Counted from the first letter of the stretch, positions 14,664-23,325 are shown. The stretch is 24,239 nucleotides of DNA from Bacillota bacterium (GCA_023460955.1 JAEWOH010000059.1:1-24239), one strand, 5' to 3'. Numbers and translations: made by a program. The notes: generated by a model not told the origin, from the sequence alone.

Positions 14664-15530
14664 CTAGATCAACATATCAATATATTTATCCAGCAATTCA
14701 TATATCCACCCATTAAGTTCCGGAAAGCTATATCCTAAATCATTAGCATATGAAACATCAAGGCTGAATGATTTTTGACCATTATATGGCGCATTTAATC
14801 CATCTGTTGATAATATAGCTTTTTTTCCAGTCTTTTTTTCCACATAATAAATTACATCCTGTAAGGATATTGTGCCAATATTATTGCCGTTAATTGGACT
14901 ACTAAATTTTTGTTCTGCTGCCCATGAAAGAAATTCTCCTGCTTCAACAGAATTTATGAAAGATATTTGTTCATGTAAATTATCTATATTCATGGGATTT
15001 CCTTTAATAATTTGTTCAACATAAAAGAACAGTCTTCTAGTATAGTCATCTTCACCAATAACATAAGGAAAACGAACAGCTGCTGCTTGAAATTGATAAT
15101 ACGTTTGAAACACCGCACATTCGGCTTGGCGTTTAACTTCATCATAAGGATAATCTTCACGGTAACACCAATTTAAAGGATATGCCATTGAATCAAATTC
15201 ACTTTCTTTGGTCGAAATGTGTTGATGGATGTATACTGATGCAGAAGATGTCATCACATACCTTCCACATTTTAGACAATCCAATAGATATTTGACATCA
15301 TAAGAACAATAAGCAAGGTTATCACAAACAACATCAAAATACTTGTTTCCAATAGCTTTGGATAAACTATTTGGATCCATACGTTCAATAGTAATTCTGT
15401 TAACTTTTTGTCCAAAAGTATCCTTTGCTTTTCCCCTTGTTGCAATTGTTACAGAATGTCCCTTCCTCAATAGAGAATTGACCAAGTGTACCCCAAAAAA
15501 GCGAGTACCACCTAATACTAATACATTCAT
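14664..15530 (-). CDS. NAD-dependent epimerase/dehydratase (extended/atypical SDR)
   Basis: 288 residues, with CGGAGG 6 nt before the ATG. The Rossmann nucleotide-binding motif is at the N-terminus, VLVLGGTRFFGVHLVNSLL (3-21), with R32 of ATRGK typical of NADP preference. The active-site triad is present: Ser in VMTSSASVY and the YxxxK pair in YDEVKRQAE. The C-terminal half carries a substrate-binding region (FPYVIGEDDYTRRLFFYVEQI...) like that of NAD-dependent epimerases or isoflavone-reductase-like SDRs. The substrate is unknown. It stands alone between a GNAT pseudogene and the Cys-rich protein. Confidence 0.88.
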   Translation of the reverse strand: MNVLVLGGTRFFGVHLVNSLLRKGHSVTIATRGKAKDTFGQKVNRITIERMDPNSLSKAIGNKYFDVVCDNLAYCSYDVKYLLDCLKCGRYVMTSSASVYIHQHISTKESEFDSMAYPLNWCYREDYPYDEVKRQAECAVFQTYYQFQAAAVRFPYVIGEDDYTRRLFFYVEQIIKGNPMNIDNLHEQISFINSVEAGEFLSWAAEQKFSSPINGNNIGTISLQDVIYYVEKKTGKKAILSTDGLNAPYNGQKSFSLDVSYANDLGYSFPELNGWIYELLDKYIDMLI

Positions 15531-15665
15531 TTAAGCCTCCGAATATGATTTCTCTAATTATGTAAAACTATTCCAAAAAAATTTTGATAAACCTTTGTTA
15601 CCTCTTTCCATAAAACCACTTGGGTGAACAATATTTAAAAATGCGCATATACACAATGCTGTTCC

Positions 15666-16232
15666 TTATAATGGAAGGATATCCTTATTTGATGTGACAA
15701 TCTTCATAAGGCATTGCTTACCTCCTGTTTTAATGCTCTCAAGTAATTCAATATCAACTTCACAATCAAAAGTATATTCAAAGATCTGTTTACTATATCC
15801 AACTGTGCAATAACACCATGTCTTTGTAGGTAAAATGTCAACACTTTCAAGCATAGGACATGGGCACGAAAAATATTTGGTAAATAAATATCCATCTTCT
15901 ATGTACCAACCTGCTCCGTGCTCATTCATTTTATTAACAAAATCCTTCATCGAATTTGAGGACTTATATATATTTCTAATGAATTCTTTTGATTCGTCTA
16001 ATTTTCCATTTTCATTGCAAAAACAACCCATTCGTATATTCTTTATTGTGTGTTCTTCAAAATGTTTCTCAAGTTCAGCTGAGATGTATTTTACCCATTC
16101 TGCATTCTCGCTGTTGTTTGATGATGGTACTATGTCAATACCATAAGCAATTTTTTCAGCAATATCATGAGTGCTATATTTTAAAATATTAGAATAGAGT
16201 TTTTTCTCTTCACTATTTTTTAACTTTAACAT
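15666..16232 (-). CDS. Cys-rich conserved hypothetical protein (DUF6144-like)
   Basis: 188 residues from the ATG at 16232, which has AGGAGAT 5 nt upstream; the longer in-frame start at 16301 has no ribosome-binding site. The first 70 residues are helical and charged. The rest holds three C-x-C pairs: GCFCNENGK, SCPCPML and TWCYCTVGY, plus a late Cys in GGKQCLMKI, with HGAGWYIEDGYLFTKYF between. Such paired Cys suggest metal or redox chemistry. It resembles DUF6144 proteins in my memory, but I cannot confirm the family. It has no signal peptide or membrane segment. Confidence 0.7.
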   Translation of the reverse strand: MLKLKNSEEKKLYSNILKYSTHDIAEKIAYGIDIVPSSNNSENAEWVKYISAELEKHFEEHTIKNIRMGCFCNENGKLDESKEFIRNIYKSSNSMKDFVNKMNEHGAGWYIEDGYLFTKYFSCPCPMLESVDILPTKTWCYCTVGYSKQIFEYTFDCEVDIELLESIKTGGKQCLMKIVTSNKDILPL

Positions 16233-16343
16233 GCTTAATCTCCTATCATACAAAATAGTACTTACATCAAAATATATAACAATTGTAAAAGGTATTCCCA
16301 TTAAAATTTATTTTTTTTTGGACAACCTTCTTAGCAATTTGAT

Positions 16344-16760
16344 TTACTTGTATTCTGAAACAAGTATTGAATATAAAACTGAATCACGCCATCTATCTCT
16401 TACCCATCTATGTTCTCTAATGCAACCTTCATATTTCAATCCTGCTTTCTGCAGCACCTTGATGGAATCAGAATTTCTTGAATCACACAGTGCTTCAATT
16501 CTATGAAGTGATAATTCCTTAAATCCAAATGAAATTACTCCTTTTACTGCTTCGGTTGCATAACCTTTTCACCAATAGTCCTTGGATAACCTGTATACTA
16601 GTTTACCTTCTTTATGAACATGGTAAGGAGAGTTAAGACCACATTCACCAATAAGCCTGAAATTTGATTTTAGTATTATGGCAAATCGAAAAAATTTTCT
16701 TGGTTCTTCTTTTTGAAATTCCAAAAATCGATGAACATAATCATTACTTTGCTCCTTTAG
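16344..16760 (-). pseudogene. RimJ/RimL-type GNAT pseudogene, 5' truncated and with an in-frame TGA
   Basis: One minus-strand frame reads through as a RimJ/RimL-like acetyltransferase: SNDYVHRFLEFQKEE, RFAIILKSNFRLIGECGL, LVYRLSKDYW-stop-KGYATEAVKG, LHRIEALCDSRNSDSIKVLQ, GCIREHRWVRDRWRDSVLYS, ending at 16344. The stop (TGA, 16569-16571) replaces the Gly codon (GGA) of the conserved WGKGYATEA acetyl-CoA loop. The first 40-50 residues expected of the family are absent: the frame simply begins after a stop at 16761-16763, inside the upstream gene's last codons. A complete gene has therefore lost its 5' end and acquired a nonsense mutation. Confidence 0.85.
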
Positions 16761-17004
16761 TTAGATTCCTTCCAACTAATTCTACATAATGCCCAGGCAT
16801 ATCAGGGCTTACCACATAAACTGGGGAATTATCAATTTGATCTCCACTATTAGCAATGCAAAAATGAATGCCATCAGTACCAAGATGAGCAAAAACAGTG
16901 GAGTTTTGTGGAGTACAGGAGTATGGTGGAAAATCTCTTGTTAATATAAGTCCAATTACGCTCAAGTCTTTTTCTATCTTGTATAATTTATCCAAACTTG
17001 TCAT
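16744..17004 (-). pseudogene. Hypothetical protein gene, probably 3' truncated at a deletion junction
   Basis: 86 residues from the ATG at 17004 (GGAGG 6 nt upstream; a GTG at 17007 is an alternative). It reads as a well-conserved N-terminal region: LDKLYKIEKDLSVIGLIL, YSCTPQNSTVFAHLGTDGIH, and SPVYVVSPDMPGHYVELVGR. It then ends abruptly at NLTKGAK-stop, exactly where the 5'-truncated GNAT frame begins. In similar proteins I recall, the sequence continues well past this point, so I infer that the C-terminal half was lost. The remaining fragment may still be expressed but is unlikely to be a full domain. I cannot name the family. Confidence 0.6.
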
Positions 17005-17168
17005 CACAATCCTCCATAGAAAAGATTAGTTCGCATCATGATACAACAGCAATATTAATTGCGTTCAAGAATATCTCTTTGTCCTACCTTCCTTTACTTT
17101 GCGCATTGTCCAATATTCCTGTGTCTCTTCTATGTATTTGACCGTCTGAGTTTCTCTTTATCGATTAC

Positions 17169-17537
17169 TTACCTACTTGCCATATAAAAAGAAGCTAAAA
17201 TGCCTATAATTGTAAGTATAAGCCAGAATATCATAATATTCCTAATTATATATACTTGTTCATCTAATTTTGACAATTTATCAAGTGTTTTCATTGCAAT
17301 ATATTGAGAAAGTTCTTCATCTGATACTTCGTCGGCTTCCTCAGTATAAAATCTAACCTTGCCATTTAAATCTGTTTCAGTTTTGTACTGGCTTTCAATT
17401 TCAATTCTATCGTTTTTAGATTTTTTACACTTCTTTAGCATCACTTCATTTTCAGAGTCCGATACATATAAACGGCTAATAGTTAAATTACGTTCATTTA
17501 AAAAGTTATTTTTATATTTTTGAATTTTTGTATTCAA
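17169..17537 (-). CDS. Small protein with C-terminal membrane anchor, unknown function
   Basis: 122 residues from a TTG start, with GGAGGG 7 nt upstream. Residues 1-95 are highly charged and soluble, and include a predicted helix (DEELSQYIAMKTLDKLSKLDEQ). One strongly hydrophobic segment (about 97-117, IMIFWLILTIIGILASFYMA) is followed by only a few residues. This tail-anchored layout would put the soluble part in the cytosol. I recognise no enzymatic motif. Confidence 0.65.
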   Translation of the reverse strand: MNTKIQKYKNNFLNERNLTISRLYVSDSENEVMLKKCKKSKNDRIEIESQYKTETDLNGKVRFYTEEADEVSDEELSQYIAMKTLDKLSKLDEQVYIIRNIMIFWLILTIIGILASFYMASR

Positions 17538-17722
17538 AACTTATCCCTCCACACTGATATTCACTCCCATTGTACAGCCATATATTTTAATTATCAACAA
17601 TAAATGTAAAATAAGTATGAATTTTGTCAGATAATTTCATCTGTTCATATCTCAGGGGTTTGTCCATCTTCGTAATATCTATATTTGAAATCCTATCGTA
17701 CTTTCTTTATTATTTATTTACT

Positions 17723-18562
17723 TTAAAGTTTCTCAACTGCAACAAAAACTCTGCAGTCATACATGCTGATATGACTGTTGCTAATCATATTTGTAAACGG
17801 TATTACATAAATATCGCCAACCAGTCGATACCCCTGTTCAGACGCAAATTCGACGAGCTGCTTCAGGAGTGTAACTTCCAAATCCCGTCGCGTCCCTTTA
17901 TAGAGATAAGTTAAATAGTATGCCGATGGCGCCATAGTATAATCTTCAGGATTTTTAGGTATACAATTGCAATAACTGCAAAACCCGCTAATCCCAGGTT
18001 GGGTTTCAAGATATAGAGAGCTTTCCGGATAAATGCTTCCAACCGGAAAACCCATGATCTCTGCTGCCCGCTCATTGCAACGCATTACATGTTCGCGGAA
18101 TTTCAATTCACGATATTCTGTATCAAGAGATTTTTTAGGATCCACCTTTGTACAAAAGATATAAAAAGCCTGCGGATTGAGAACGATACGAATTTCTGCT
18201 GTGGCAAGGTCGAGGGTAGTACGTCTGAAATGTTCGTAGTAATCATACTCTCGAAGGACCTTATCGATTTGTGCCCTCTGTTTTTCCAGCTGCTCTCGCT
18301 TACTTTCGATAATTGCTTGATATTCCGGTACTCCTCCGACGTATAAAAACTTCTTTATCTCATTAAGAGAGCATCCGGTGGTTTTTAGCATATGAATGAG
18401 CTGCAATGAGTAAACCTGTTCCGGTGAATATAGTCCATACCCATTCTTCTCTTTCTTACATGGCGGCAGCAGACCAATCCTTCCGTAATATTCTAATGTG
18501 TCCCTTGAAATCCCGCATAGCTTAGCAAACTCACCGGGATAGTAAAATCCGTCATTTGTCAT
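17723..18562 (-). CDS. MerR-family transcriptional regulator with C-terminal effector domain
   Basis: 279 residues from the ATG at 18562, with AGAGGAG 5 nt upstream; the ORF is open upstream to 18628 but without a ribosome-binding site. The MerR winged helix is at about 7-75: YYPGEFAKLCGISRDTLEYYGRIGLLPP, NGYGLYSPEQVYSLQLIHML, CSLNEIKKFL. A dimerisation coiled coil follows at about 82-110. The C-terminal 160 residues resemble the effector-binding (GyrI/BmrR-like) domains that bind drugs or small molecules, and include FCSYCNCIP. It is divergent from the flavoenzyme gene, and the shared spacer contains a MerR-type promoter pointing at that gene, so it most likely activates it. Confidence 0.9.
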   Translation of the reverse strand: MTNDGFYYPGEFAKLCGISRDTLEYYGRIGLLPPCKKEKNGYGLYSPEQVYSLQLIHMLKTTGCSLNEIKKFLYVGGVPEYQAIIESKREQLEKQRAQIDKVLREYDYYEHFRRTTLDLATAEIRIVLNPQAFYIFCTKVDPKKSLDTEYRELKFREHVMRCNERAAEIMGFPVGSIYPESSLYLETQPGISGFCSYCNCIPKNPEDYTMAPSAYYLTYLYKGTRRDLEVTLLKQLVEFASEQGYRLVGDIYVIPFTNMISNSHISMYDCRVFVAVEKL

Positions 18563-18573
18563 AAAAACTCCTC

Positions 18574-18604
18574 TTGACCTCCGAGTTACTCTCAAGTTTA
18601 TAGT
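18574..18604 (+). promoter_or_regulatory. MerR-type promoter with 19-bp spacer for the flavoenzyme gene
   Basis: TTGACC (18574-18579) and TATAGT (18599-18604) are 19 bp apart. This over-long spacer is the hallmark of promoters that MerR proteins activate by DNA distortion. An imperfect dyad lies in the spacer, centred on GAGTTACTC, with 7 of 10 arm positions paired (18578-18598). A separate TATAAT lies at 18610-18615. Binding by the divergent MerR protein is inferred from position. Confidence 0.65.
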
Positions 18605-18657
18605 TAAAGTATAATAAATTTTTAACAAACTATCAATGTTAGAAAAGGAGTATTGTT

Positions 18658-20637
18658 ATGAACAAATATCCTCATTTGCTTTCACCTGGAAGAATTGGTA
18701 ACCTAGAACTAAAAAACCATATCATTATGGGTCCTACAGAAACACTCTACGCTTCCTGCAACGGTGAAGTTACCCGCCCCCTCATCGATTATTATGTTCG
18801 AAGAGCAAAAGGTGGCGTTGGCCTAATCGTTCTTCATTCTGCACAGGGCAATACTAAAATAGATCCAATTGACCCCTATGCTGGCTCATTGCGCATGGAT
18901 GACAATGCTTACATTCCAATGTTGTCTGTGCTTACAGAGGAGGTTCATCGAGCAGGAGCCAAAATTGCAGCGCTGGTTTCTCCGGGAGGAGGCGCTCAGG
19001 CCTTAGGTTTTCCCTATGATAAAGGAAGTCAGGGCATTCATCAGACATCCAATGTCGGTCCCAGCGAAAAGCGTTCCATGGTTGCACAGCGACCTGTACG
19101 TAAATTAACCGTTGAGGAAATCCATAAATCAGTAGAAGCCTATGGACTTTGCGCCGGAAGAGCAAAGTCGTCCGGTTTTGATGCGTTCTATATTCATGCA
19201 GTTGGTGGATACCTCGCTTCACAATTTTTAACACCCTATTTTAATGATCGGGATGATGAATATGGCGGGAGTCTCGAAAATCGCATGCGTTTCTTACTGG
19301 AACTAATCGCTTCATGTCAAAAACATGCCGGAAAAGATTTTCCGATTATCGTAAGAATATCCATTGACGAATATATGGGTGATGCCGGAAGGGGAATTGA
19401 AGAATCAAAAGAGATTGCTAGAAGGTTGGAAGCAGCCGGAGTTGCTGCAATTGACTGCAGTGCTGGAATATTTGAATCAATGCATATGTTGATTCCACCC
19501 CTTTACCTGCCGGAAGGAGTCCTTGTACCCCTTGCTCAAGAAATTAAAGGCGTTGTCAATATTCCTGTAATCACCCAGGGACGACTGTACGATCCAGCTG
19601 TAGCAGAAGGTGTTCTTGCAGATGACAAAGCAGATTTTGTCCTGTTGTCCCGCGCCCTGGTGTGTGACCCTGACTGGGTAAAAAAGATTCAGCAGGACGA
19701 TGCAAAGAGCATTAGAAGATGTCTCACATGCAACCATTGCATCGGGACACGTGTATTCAACAATCTTCCGATCCGATGTGCGTTTAATCCAGAGGCTGGA
19801 CGCGAAAACCAATTCATAAGCGGTCTACCAAAACCCGAAAGCATAAAAAATATTGCGATTATCGGCGCAGGTCCGTCGGGATTGGAAGCCGCATACATCC
19901 TAGGTCTTCGCGGTCATCACGTGGATATTTACGAGGCCACAGACAAGCTATGCGGAGGCCAGCTGGATATTGCTATGGTTCCCCCATGTAAGGGTGTGCT
20001 CAAACATATCCCAGGCTATTTTGCCGAGCAGCTGTCTCGCATGGAAAACGTAAACATACACTATAATCACCCCGTAACCGAATCAAATATGGATTCTATC
20101 CACGCAGATGTTGTGCTTCTGGCTACAGGAGCAAAGGCCCTCATTCCCAATATCCCCGGAATTGATAATCCGAACATTTATACTGCAGAACAAGTACTAA
20201 AGGGGGATATTTCTCTTTCCGGGAATATCGCAATTGCTGGAGGCGGTCAGGTTGGCTGTGAAACTGCCCACTATCTGCTTGAAAACGGCTACAAGGTTTC
20301 CATCATCGAGATGCTCCCTGCTATCGCGCTCAAAGAAGAACTGATTACCATGCTGACGATCACAAACATCCTTAACTCGTCTGGTGCAAAGATTTATACC
20401 GACACCAAAATTTTAGAGTTTAAGAGCAACAGTGTTGAAACGGTTAACGTTCAAACCAATGAATCAGTTTCCATACCTTGCGACAACATTATTCTTGCAT
20501 TTGGTACAGTTCCAGAAAACGCACTTTATGAAAAGCTCGCGCAGAAGTTCAATGTGATAAAAGTCGGTGATTGTGCTAAGGTAGGAAATATAGCAACCGC
20601 TATTGAGGACGGATATTTTGCCGCACTGGAGGTTTAA
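18658..20637 (+). CDS. Two-domain NADH:flavin oxidoreductase/2-enoate-reductase-type FMN/FAD/Fe-S enzyme
   Basis: 659 residues, with AAAAGGAG 8 nt before the ATG. N-terminal old-yellow-enzyme barrel (about 1-345): LLSPGRIGNLELKNHIIMGP, FDAFYIHAVGGYLASQFL with H180 and Y185, and DEYGGSLENRMRF. An iron-sulfur segment follows with C355, C358, C361 and C374. The C-terminal half has two nucleotide-binding folds: GAGPSG (403-408, FAD) and AGGGQVG (527-533, NADH). This is the architecture of clostridial 2-enoate reductases, 2,4-dienoyl-CoA reductases and BaiCD/BaiH-type enzymes. It should reduce an activated C=C bond with NADH. G183 sits where many relatives have His or Asn, which may alter substrate binding. 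It is probably induced through the MerR protein, and so may serve in detoxification or reduction of an electrophile. Confidence 0.92.
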   Translation: MNKYPHLLSPGRIGNLELKNHIIMGPTETLYASCNGEVTRPLIDYYVRRAKGGVGLIVLHSAQGNTKIDPIDPYAGSLRMDDNAYIPMLSVLTEEVHRAGAKIAALVSPGGGAQALGFPYDKGSQGIHQTSNVGPSEKRSMVAQRPVRKLTVEEIHKSVEAYGLCAGRAKSSGFDAFYIHAVGGYLASQFLTPYFNDRDDEYGGSLENRMRFLLELIASCQKHAGKDFPIIVRISIDEYMGDAGRGIEESKEIARRLEAAGVAAIDCSAGIFESMHMLIPPLYLPEGVLVPLAQEIKGVVNIPVITQGRLYDPAVAEGVLADDKADFVLLSRALVCDPDWVKKIQQDDAKSIRRCLTCNHCIGTRVFNNLPIRCAFNPEAGRENQFISGLPKPESIKNIAIIGAGPSGLEAAYILGLRGHHVDIYEATDKLCGGQLDIAMVPPCKGVLKHIPGYFAEQLSRMENVNIHYNHPVTESNMDSIHADVVLLATGAKALIPNIPGIDNPNIYTAEQVLKGDISLSGNIAIAGGGQVGCETAHYLLENGYKVSIIEMLPAIALKEELITMLTITNILNSSGAKIYTDTKILEFKSNSVETVNVQTNESVSIPCDNIILAFGTVPENALYEKLAQKFNVIKVGDCAKVGNIATAIEDGYFAALEV

Positions 20638-20687
20638 AATCTCAACATGTAATGTTCCGAGCTTACTTTCCACCGATAGATAATAAG

Positions 20688-20727
20688 AAACCGTATAGAA
20701 TGGGTTCCTATTCTGTACGGTTTTTGT
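20688..20727 (+). terminator. Rho-independent terminator of the flavoenzyme gene
   Basis: An 8-bp outer stem (20688-20695 with 20716-20723), a one-base mismatch, then a 5-bp inner stem and an 8-nt loop, followed by a T-run. It lies 50 bp after the stop codon. The rest of the 20638-20933 gap holds no gene I can support. Confidence 0.85.
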
Positions 20728-20933
20728 ATTTTGATCTATTCTGATAAAAAAAATGGTTTACCGCAGCTTACAGGGAGTATCTCTATCCTGGGAGATTCCT
20801 TGGCGTAATCAAAAAACAGACAGAACCTCATCACAATCAAATCGTCTCCCTATTGCTATGACTTTTTTGATATACAAAATATGCGAAGTCCGACCTCTTT
20901 ATAAAGTTCATTTTTATGATATATCGCTTCTGT

Positions 20934-21518
20934 TTACAACATCAATTCACTATCATTGTTTATTTGTTTCGCCCTTTGAATGAGCTTTTTATATAAATAA
21001 ATATCATATATGTCGAAGTTACGTTCAGTAAATTTATCCACCGGGAACCAGCTAACACCACTATTTTCATCTTCATTTATTACTAATTTTTCTTTCTCAC
21101 TTGCAATAAGAATATATGCTATTGAAAGGTGAAGATGTGCACTAACATATTTGCCTTTTTTTACATGTCCATATACAGGTAAAATATCAAGAGATGCTAT
21201 ATTTTTCGAAAGTGGTATTATATTCTTGATACCTGTTTCTTCTGTCCCTTCCTTGATTGCAACATGCAAAAAATCTGTATCTCCATCGGCATGACCTCCC
21301 GTCCATGCCCATGTATTACGTATATTATGATGAACCATTAGAACTTTATCTAGTGCTCTATTCATTATAAAACCAGAACTTGTGATATGTGCAAATTCAT
21401 TTTCTCTCAGTAGAATATTATCAGAGAATTTTTCTATATAATCAAGAATTACCTTTTTGTCTTGTGCTTCTTGATAATTTGCTGCATTAAAATCAAGAAT
21501 TTGTTTAATATAATCCAA
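20934..21518 (-). CDS. Nudix hydrolase
   Basis: 194 residues from the TTG at 21518, 7 nt after GGAGG; an in-frame TTG at 21524 is only 1 nt from it and so less likely. The Nudix box runs from GGHADGDTDFLHVAIKEGTE to ETGI: K-E-G-T-E-E-T-G-I keeps the catalytic Glu pair, but the first Glu of the GX5E part is Thr and the Arg is Lys. It has an extra N-terminal helical region of about 45 residues and C-terminal helices. It should hydrolyse a nucleoside diphosphate derivative, or act in damage repair of such compounds, if active. It is the last gene of a probable three-gene run; the gap to the previous gene is 67 bp. Confidence 0.85.
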   Translation of the reverse strand: MDYIKQILDFNAANYQEAQDKKVILDYIEKFSDNILLRENEFAHITSSGFIMNRALDKVLMVHHNIRNTWAWTGGHADGDTDFLHVAIKEGTEETGIKNIIPLSKNIASLDILPVYGHVKKGKYVSAHLHLSIAYILIASEKEKLVINEDENSGVSWFPVDKFTERNFDIYDIYLYKKLIQRAKQINNDSELML

Positions 21519-21585
21519 CTTCAATCCTCCTAATTTACTTCACATTGTTATACTGATACAAACTTTATGAACATTGTGAAACAGA

Positions 21586-21912
21586 CTAGGCATTATGGCA
21601 CTCTAAATAATCAACCCTTTTCCCAGTCTTAATAGCGTATTCTATTTCACTTTTTGTACTTTCTCCTATATATCCGTTTTTGTTAATTACATAAATTTCA
21701 TCAGAAATATCAATTTTTCTTTTATGCATATCATCAAACATTGCTTTAATTTCAGGAGTGATGACATTTTTAAGCCCGTCATCCGCTTGTTCAAAAAATC
21801 CTACTGAAATAACTATATTCCCTTCTAGAGTTAATTGTTTTTGTACTTTCAAGATTTCATCTTTAAACTTCGTACTCCCGCACAAAGTTATTACTTTATA
21901 CTTTCCTACCAT
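21586..21912 (-). CDS. Nucleoside 2-deoxyribosyltransferase-like/DUF4406-type protein
   Basis: 108 residues from the ATG at 21912, with TGGAGG 5 nt upstream; the ATG at 21924 overlaps that ribosome-binding site. It shows the compact Rossmann-like fold of this group: KVITLCGSTKFKDEILKVQK at the start, a central DDMHKRKIDISDEIYVINKN, and YIGESTKSEIEYAIKTGKRV, where the E of TKSEIEYA is the candidate catalytic Glu. It may act on nucleoside or nucleotide N-glycosidic bonds. Its placement beside a Nudix gene fits a nucleotide-related role, but the exact activity is unknown. Confidence 0.75.
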   Translation of the reverse strand: MVGKYKVITLCGSTKFKDEILKVQKQLTLEGNIVISVGFFEQADDGLKNVITPEIKAMFDDMHKRKIDISDEIYVINKNGYIGESTKSEIEYAIKTGKRVDYLECHNA

Positions 21913-21983
21913 AATAGCCTCCATTTAATTCGCCTTATCAAACTGCTGCAGAATAAACCTTAACATTTTATTAACAAGCTCTT

Positions 21984-22997
21984 TTAGAATATCTTCTTCA
22001 AAGCACCTAACTTTTTACCAAAAATTAATGAAGCAATCTCTCTACTTATATATGTACCGCCAGCCCCTTTCAGTGATAGGAATTGGTATTTTACTAAATC
22101 ATTGCTTAATACAATAATGGTGATATCGTCATCAATATATTTCTCAAAATGAGAAGTGTAACCATTTGGAATTGACCCACCATGGCATATACTTTTACAA
22201 TCAAAATGTTTTTTCACAAGCAATCCATATCCATATTTTACATATTTGCCGTCATAGTGAGGCTTTTGCATTTCTTTTACTATTTGGTTTTTCAATAGTT
22301 TACCATCCTGAATTGCTTTATCAAGTAAATAAAAATCACCAACAGTTGATACAATATCACCACAAGCAAACCATATTGATGGGTTTATATAGAACCCTTT
22401 TTCACCCATAATATAATTGTTGGCTACATTTATTTGTTCTTCATCAATAAAACCTGAATTATTCATTTTAGCAGGAATAAATATATTATTTTTAACATAT
22501 TGGTGATAATTCATTCCAGAAACCATTTCAATTATCAAGCCAAGAATAAGATAATTAGTATTACTGTACGACCATTTTTCACCAACTGGGAATTTCAATT
22601 TATAACCTTTTACAATTTGTAGTATTTCTTGGGGTGTATGACGTTCTCCCCATTTTATTTGGTTTTTTAGCATTATGTAGTTAGGTATCCCGGAAGTATG
22701 AGTTAGAAGATGATGAATTGTAATTCCATGACCCTTGTAGAAGTCTGGAATATAATCTTCAATTATCTGTTGTGTTGAAAGCATACCTTTTTCTGATAAC
22801 TGCATAATACATAATGCAGTTATTGCCTTTGTCATAGATCCAATCATGAACTTTGTTTGAGGTGTATTTTTAATTCCTTTTTCCTTATTCGAATATCCAT
22901 ATGATTCATTAAATATAATTTCACTATTTTTTGATACCAATACATTCCCACTAAATTTATTTTGTTTCTTAAAGTATTCATTTAAATTAATATTCAT
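21984..22997 (-). CDS. Serine hydrolase, class C beta-lactamase/PBP4*-like
   Basis: 337 residues from the ATG at 22997, 9 nt after GGAGG; the ATG at 23006 abuts the ribosome-binding site directly. The active-site motifs of the beta-lactamase/DD-peptidase fold are complete: SMTK (S54/K57), YSN (Y144) with the upstream LLTHTSGIP, and HGG (H272) in place of KTG. There is no signal peptide, so it is probably a cytosolic esterase or D-aminopeptidase-like hydrolase and not a wall enzyme or secreted beta-lactamase. It heads the Nudix/deoxyribosyltransferase-like run, with a 71-bp gap. Confidence 0.9.
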   Translation of the reverse strand: MNINLNEYFKKQNKFSGNVLVSKNSEIIFNESYGYSNKEKGIKNTPQTKFMIGSMTKAITALCIMQLSEKGMLSTQQIIEDYIPDFYKGHGITIHHLLTHTSGIPNYIMLKNQIKWGERHTPQEILQIVKGYKLKFPVGEKWSYSNTNYLILGLIIEMVSGMNYHQYVKNNIFIPAKMNNSGFIDEEQINVANNYIMGEKGFYINPSIWFACGDIVSTVGDFYLLDKAIQDGKLLKNQIVKEMQKPHYDGKYVKYGYGLLVKKHFDCKSICHGGSIPNGYTSHFEKYIDDDITIIVLSNDLVKYQFLSLKGAGGTYISREIASLIFGKKLGALKKIF

Positions 22998-23006
22998 TAT
23001 TGACAT

Positions 23007-23282
23007 CCTCCGGTAACTTGCCCATATTTCATATAAATACTATTAACCAGTTCACTTTATAAAACAAATACGATGTAATAGTAAGTATATTCTATCAATA
23101 ATTACCATCCTATACAATGAGCCTTGTTCTCCACGTCTTAGATCATCAAAAACATGCTCTGTATATCCGTACCTGCTCACCATATCCATAAACAAACATT
23201 TTTATATCATAATGTTTATCTCTCTCAATAGAGTTAAAAGGAGAGTTTTTACCTTACTATGGTACATAAATTGTAGTAGTAG
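23007..23282. other. Intergenic stretch before the insertion sequences
   Basis: About 276 bp, AT-rich, between the serine hydrolase start and the IS ends; with the IS ends and leader the gene-free stretch is 400 bp. It contains a minus-strand open frame of about 40 codons (about 23050-23180, starting MVSRYGYTEHV) without a ribosome-binding site, perhaps a gene remnant. I see no RNA gene or clear terminator. Confidence 0.4.
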
Positions 23283-23325
23283 TGCATATTCCGGCACATC
23301 CGGACGGCGATTCCGGTTTTATCCG
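23283..23325. mobile_element. Probable IS21-family terminus, remnant
   Basis: Starting at TGCATATTCCGG, two tandem copies of ATTCCGG-(3-4 nt)-ATCCGG lie at 23288-23303 and 23310-23325 with 22-bp period, separated by ACGGCG. Short repeated CCGG-containing motifs next to a TG end are what IS21-type elements carry as transposase-binding sites. The element stops abruptly where the ISL3-type end begins, so it looks interrupted. The family call rests on remembered end sequences and is uncertain. Confidence 0.45.

Noticed and set aside
16231..16506. 91-residue + strand ORF
   Set aside because: Antisense to the GNAT pseudogene, whose minus-strand frame has clear family motifs.
17065..17157. 30-codon minus-strand frame (KYIEETQEYWTMRKVKEGR)
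   Set aside because: It reads like a protein tail but has no start, no ribosome-binding site and no family I recognise; probably a remnant at most.
2842..17537. Idea of an integron-like cassette array, because many small unrelated genes share one orientation
   Set aside because: No recurring attC-like repeats between genes and no integrase; several genes have their own terminators and operons.
20753..20983. 76-residue + strand ORF after the flavoenzyme terminator
   Set aside because: No ribosome-binding site and it runs into the convergent Nudix gene. A minus-strand frame here (DYAKESPRIEILPVS) looked GTPase-like but is too short and has stops around it.
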